Shown here piece after piece: positions 59,899-64,000 of a DNA stretch of 64,000 bases. The notes under the pieces were generated by a model. The model saw only the letters and a list, made by a program, of their open reading frames with translations, ran no database searches and was not told the DNA's origin. How positions within the stretch are numbered: the stretch's first letter is position 1; each line of letters starts with the position of its first letter. A program made the position numbers and the translations under genes. The DNA is from Chara braunii (Eukaryota > Streptophyta > Charophyceae > Charales > Characeae): positions 572,864 through 636,863 of the forward strand of contig BFEA01000494.1 in assembly GCA_003427395.1 (NCBI GenBank). The letters are read 5' to 3'.

Positions 59899-60587
59899 AC
59901 GGTCTAGGAGGTTTGTTGGCCTACAACCCAACTCTATGACTCCCTTCTGAGCGATCTGGCATCATCTGCGGTTTGTGCATTTACTATTTTATCTGGACTG
60001 GGCCTGGGCAGCAATTCTCCTTGAGCTGACCCCGTGGGTGGTGTCAACTCTCACGGCTCTGGTTTTTCATCTCTACAGTTCCGCGGTTCCAACTGCTCTG
60101 GGAATCGTCTCTTCATTTCTTAGTTATCAAGGCTACTACATACTGTTGATTCTCTTCATGTACAGTTGGCCAACTGTTCTTTCTCATTTATTATTTTACT
60201 TTCAAAGATCAACGGCGGGAGCATCTACTGAGCAACATCTTTGGTTCATTTCGTGGTGCCATCGGGACTCACCCAGCAGGAAGCAGTCCCTCGGCGGCCC
60301 GACCTCCACTACCTCCAGGCGCAACAAGAGCGTAAGTAACTGGTGCAGGACCGGTCGCAGCAGACTGCATCAACTCACTTGAGCGCTCTCTGGATTTCTT
60401 CCGCCAGCTGCCACGCCCATCGCTTATGCAAACCTGTAAGTCACATCAAGCCAGTCAGCCAGTCAGCCAGTCGGACGGTCTAGGAGGTGTGTGGGCCTGC
60501 GGCCCAATTCTATGACTATCTTCTGAGCGATTTGGCATCATCTGTGGTTTGTGCATTTACTATTTTATCTGGACTGGGCCTGGGCAG
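59899..60587 (+). repeat. Two ~114-bp direct repeats 576 bp apart
   Basis: 59,899-60,012 and 60,475-60,587 share acggtctaggagg, 'caa.tctatgact', 'tctgagcgat.tggcatcatc' and 'gtttgtgcatttactatttt', then atctggactgggcctgggcag. They could be terminal repeats of a small TRIM-like element or a segmental duplication. The open frame across the first copy and its interior (59,975-60,382) is hydrophobic but unassigned. Confidence 0.75.
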
Positions 60588-61115
60588 GACCCTGCTCCGT
60601 CTGTCAAGCAAGCTCAAGGCGCACTCATGATGCCTGCACATAGAAAGTTGAGTTCCCAGCCAACGGGTGCTGGGTGGTGGTCCCACAGCGGCCGACTTGG
60701 CCCGCCTGTTGTCCCCAGAGCGCAGGTGAGTTTCCCTGCCATCTGCTAGCTCAGTTCTGCAAGAGGAGGGCGAGCCTCTAGTCAATAGTGGCAGTAAACG
60801 TGGCCCAGTAGATGGTCCAGAAACCTGCAGCATAAGCCGGGTTCCGGGTTGCATCTTACCTCAGGTAAGGCCAGATTCTGCTGCAAAAAAGAAGCTCCAC
60901 TTCGCTGTCAGTCAGCGCTTCTTCCGCTTGTCGTCCGGCGATATTCTGGATATCCTTGTCTGCACCCGCTGGGCTGCGAATAGTCGGGTGGTGGCAGCGG
61001 CCTGCTTGTTGACGAAAGACAGCTTGGCAGAAGCCTCCTGCACACTCACGCTGTGCAGCCATTCGCTAAGATCTGCGATCCTCGCTGGGCTAGACGTGCA
61101 AGCAAGGCGAATGAC
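60588..61115. other. Unassigned stretch
   Basis: A minus-strand frame of 81 codons (61,157-60,912) has protein-like composition (SVQEASAKLSFVNKQAAATT) but no recognised family and no confirmed splice sites. Confidence 0.35.
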
Positions 61116-61231
61116 CCTCACTGCACTACTCTCCAAATTTGCAAAATGAGACTGCATCCAGCCCTAGAACACGGCAAGATACCTTGCCATCCGTTTCGTC
61201 GTTTGTGCATGCGGAGAATAGTGGAGCGAGG
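61116..61231. mobile_element. ~116-bp MITE, copy 1
   Basis: The left end CCTCACTGCACTACTCTCC and the inverted right end CCTCGCTCCACTATTCTCC match. Related copies lie at 62,102-62,228 and 62,244-62,342. Confidence 0.65.
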
Positions 61232-61687
61232 CGAATGTCTGTGCGCGCCGCGAAGGGCGGATCACCCACCTCGTGCCACTGACCGCGCTAAAGGCGAAAC
61301 CAACGGGGCCCTGAGACCTAGGCGTTCCCAAGGGTGAAGGACTGTCCTCGTCGTTTCGATGATGAGATTACAAATTACAACGGTGGCGTTTCTCCGGTGG
61401 GCTTCCGAACGTGTCACTCCCATACTTTTCTTGTTTTTGTTTTTCTTTTTTTCTTTTTTTGGGAACTTTTCTTGTTTTTCTCCCATAGGACCCCGCCTCC
61501 GTTTGCAAGACTTCATTTGTGGGCCCATTGGAGGTGCAGTGACTGGCCTTGCTCGGCGCTAGCACCGCCGATTTCCCCCATCGGCAATGCCTGCCCACCC
61601 CTTGTCACCGTGCTGAGGGACTGGCACAGCCTTGCTCTCGCACCACACCTGTGGCGCCAACCTACCCCGTCGGCCGGGGAGAGATCC
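61232..61687. other. Unassigned stretch
   Basis: Contains a T-rich run (61,425-61,480). No gene recognised. Confidence 0.4.
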
Positions 61688-61786
61688 GGGGCTAGGTCCC
61701 ACTTGCACGAATTAAGAGATACTGACCGTAGATAGGGAAAATCAACGGCCGAGATCTCCTAATTTGCGCAAGTGGGACCTTGCCCC
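61688..61786. mobile_element. 100-bp MITE, copy 2
   Basis: Starts GGGGCTAGGTCCCAC and ends GGGACCTTGCCCC with ~33-bp inverted ends. It is the inverted counterpart of 26,398-26,497. Confidence 0.8.
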
Positions 61787-61945
61787 TGGGTTGGTTGTGA
61801 GAGGATGAGATAGGTGCGTACTACCAAGAATGATGAAACAGATGAGATTCCCAAAAAAAAAAAAGAAAAAAAAAAGAAACAGATGAGAGAAAAAAAGAAA
61901 AAAAAAGAAAGAAAACAGATCTTATGAGCATGACACGCTACCACT

Positions 61946-61950
<5 letters not shown>

Positions 61951-61998
<48 letters not shown>
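61951..61998. repeat. (CT)n microsatellite
   Basis: About 24 CT units. Confidence 0.95.
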
Positions 61999-62002
<4 letters not shown>

Positions 62003-62040
62003 CTGTCTGTGGGGTTGGTGGGGGTTACCGGTTCATTATC

Positions 62041-62091
62041 CCCTATGGAGCGTGGCAGGTGCGTGCCCCTATGGAGCGTGGCAGGTGCGTG
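62041..62091 (+). repeat. 26-bp tandem duplication
   Basis: ccctatggagcgtggcaggt plus gcgtg is repeated at 62,041 and 62,067. Confidence 0.9.
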
Positions 62092-62101
62092 CGGGCATGG
62101 G

Positions 62102-62228
62102 CCTCGCTTGACTACTCGCCAAATGTGCAAAATGAGGATGAATCTTCCGTTAGGGATGGGTAGATACGCTGCCATATTTTTTATTTTTTTTGTCTTTTTT
62201 GTGCATGTGGTGAGTAGTGGAGCGAGGC
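62102..62228. mobile_element. ~120-bp MITE, copy 2
   Basis: CCTCGCTTGACTACTCGCC at the left and the inverted GGTGAGTAGTGGAGCGAGG at the right, with a T-rich middle. Confidence 0.6.
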
Positions 62229-62243
62229 CCAATGTTTGAACCA

Positions 62244-62342
62244 GGGCCTCTCTAGAAATGTGCAAAACCAGAGTGAATCTTCTGCTAGAACGTGGAAAGA
62301 TACATCGCCATTGTGCATGTCGAGAGTAGTGGAGCGAGGCAC
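62244..62342. mobile_element. ~100-bp MITE, copy 3 (left end eroded)
   Basis: Starts GGGCCTCTCTAGAAATGTGC and ends GAGAGTAGTGGAGCGAGGC. It lies directly beside copy 2. Confidence 0.5.
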
Positions 62343-63277
62343 CACGTAACGTGATAGCATCGGGCAGGGGGATGAAGGGTGAAGGGGTGATCGAGTGGAC
62401 TGATCGGATTATTATAGCGATGGGGTCTTTCGTAATTTGCATTTGCATTTGCATGCACTGACCTGTCACGTCGCTGAACTCCATTTGCATTCCATGGTCC
62501 TACTGACCTGTCACGGCTCCAAATTCCATTTGCATCACATGGACTGACCTGTCACGTCTCCACTTCGTGTGCATGCCAATTTTTTTTTTTTATTATTTTT
62601 TTTTTTCGAGATGCATGCCAATTTTCAAGGAAAAGAAGGGAAAGAAGGGAAGGAAAGGAAAGGAATGCGGAGGGAGTGAGGCCGGCGTGGCAATTGCTCA
62701 GTCCTCGAACTGTCTGATTCTGAGCAGAGAGCTGCACTTGGAGCAGCAGCCGCCGGCGGATGCACACACAGTCAGCGGGCGGCCATTACATGCTCTGATT
62801 GACGAATTGTGTTGGCGGCACATGAAGCAGCACAAACGAGCAGGAAGGCAGAGCTGTGTGTGTGTGATATATGAGCGGCCGGCGCCGTTCCCTCTCACAT
62901 CCGGAAATCTCGCTGCTGCCCGCTACTCAAAAGGCGGTGAAAAGGTGTTTCTCCCGCCAACCTTTCCCTCTCAAACCCGCCGAAATTTTCGACTTCCCTT
63001 CCCTCCTCCTCCTCCTCCTTCTCCTCCTCGTGTCGCCGTGTGCCTCCTCATATCGGTCCTCTTCACCGAATATCCCAAGCGCGCCGAGCGAGTAAGCCAT
63101 CGGTGTTGCTGAGCGCGCGCAGGCGCGAAACGTATTGATTCTCAGGTTAACTGCAGTGCTTGGACCCTTTTTAAGACAGTACGAAACACTAGTATTCCAC
63201 TAGCAAACATACTCGATTCGCCCATATTTTCTCTCCCCTCCTCGTCACCCCGCCTTTCCTCATCTCTTCCTGCTCTT

Positions 63278-63281
<4 letters not shown>
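62343..63281. other. Unassigned stretch
   Basis: Includes a poly-T-rich block (62,580-62,606), GGAAA-type imperfect repeats (62,628-62,665) and a (CTC)n run (63,003-63,030). No gene recognised. Confidence 0.4.

Positions 63282-63342
<61 letters not shown>
63282..63342. repeat. (CT)n microsatellite
   Basis: About 30 CT units. Confidence 0.95.
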
Positions 63343-63344
<2 letters not shown>

Positions 63345-64000
63345 GCCCCCCGGCTCCTCATGGTCGGCATTTTCCTTGCCGCCCTTGCCCACGTTTTTGT
63401 GATTGATGTCATTGTGATATTCTTCGATCATGTAACTGCATTGTGTATAGGGTAGTGACTAACTGACTAGTACTGAGAAATTAAAACGTAGACGTATTGC
63501 CGCGCGCTCAGCGCGCTCAGAAAGCGCGCAAATTGCACCCACTCCCACCTTGGCAGGCAAATTGCACATTCTACCTTGCCGCCGCCTTTTCGTAGTTCCC
63601 CTCCACACACGTTTTTCGTTACAGCAGGACGAAAAGTAGTGACACATCTGTCCCGCGTTTGCAAGGAGACGTCAAACGTTTTTCGTCACACTTTTCTTTT
63701 TTGAAAGTCGGACTGAATGTGTAGAATCACAACTCCCGCGTTTGTTAAGTACTAGTGGCGCCTCTTCATCCTCCTCATCCCCGTCTTCTCTACCTAGTCG
63801 TCATTGGTGTGGTGGCTGTCATCGCAGTCCGCTCATAGTCATCTCTAGACTCGGAGTGGGGACTCGCCAGCGGTATTAATTTGACACAACAAGCTGATCT
63901 TAGGGCGTCGAAATTGACGTATCTTTTCGTTTTCCTTGCATGAGTATATAATAATAAACATATCGTGGTATATATTGTATATGCTAGCACAGTATATATA
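63343..64000. other. Unassigned window end
   Basis: No recognised gene. The last ~70 bp are AT-rich with TATATA motifs. Confidence 0.4.

Noticed and set aside
59975-60382. 135-codon hydrophobic frame, possible membrane protein
   Set aside because: It starts inside a direct repeat, has no recognisable family or conserved motif, and its hydrophobicity follows from T-rich sequence.
61106-61237. 8-bp target duplication GGCGAATG around the small MITE
   Set aside because: In the sister copies the flanking GGC belongs to the terminal inverted repeat, so part of the apparent duplication is element sequence and the match is not independent evidence.

Overview
This is a eukaryotic nuclear window from a draft, gap-containing assembly. 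The best single guess is a streptophyte, most likely a charophyte alga such as Chara. Three observations support this: a plant-type GTE/BET gene (coiled segment, bromodomain, NET domain), an apparent plastid ycf1 fragment, and a retrotransposon primer-binding site matching plant tRNA-Asp. The organism is inferred and was not checked by any search. There are no operons, CRISPR arrays or prokaryotic genes.

Layout. 0-12.9 kb is an LTR-retrotransposon complex on the minus strand: two diverged copies of a >4.1 kb LTR, a short internal region with a tRNA-Asp primer-binding site, and an inverted LTR fragment abutting it. 12.9-24 kb is AT-rich repeat debris: hAT-like MITEs with ends rich in CGTTCGG motifs, and the 3' part of a LINE ORF2. 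24-49 kb is GC-richer and full of dinucleotide microsatellites. It holds the only convincing host gene, a very large bromodomain-NET protein at 29.3-34.5 kb, plus a U2 snRNA pseudogene, a plastid-DNA insert, fold-back hairpins, one unrecognised possible exon, and a leftover sequencing-library adapter at 43.27 kb. 48.8-54.8 kb is AT-rich again, with a ~123-bp satellite and a dispersed ~30-bp palindromic motif, interrupted by a tyrosine-recombinase pseudogene and a MITE. 56.4-59.9 kb carries a decayed tyrosine-recombinase retrotransposon in which the RT/RNase H region (plus strand) and the recombinase (minus strand) converge, an arrangement I associate with the kangaroo elements of Volvox. 59.9-64 kb is mixed sequence with small MITEs, direct repeats and (CT)n tracts.

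The only gene with a cellular role I can support is the BET-family chromatin reader. Most of the rest is mobile-element sequence at different stages of decay. The most interesting features are the kangaroo-like element, the BET protein with a ~790-residue low-complexity linker between its two conserved domains, the giant-LTR element, and several strong hairpins.
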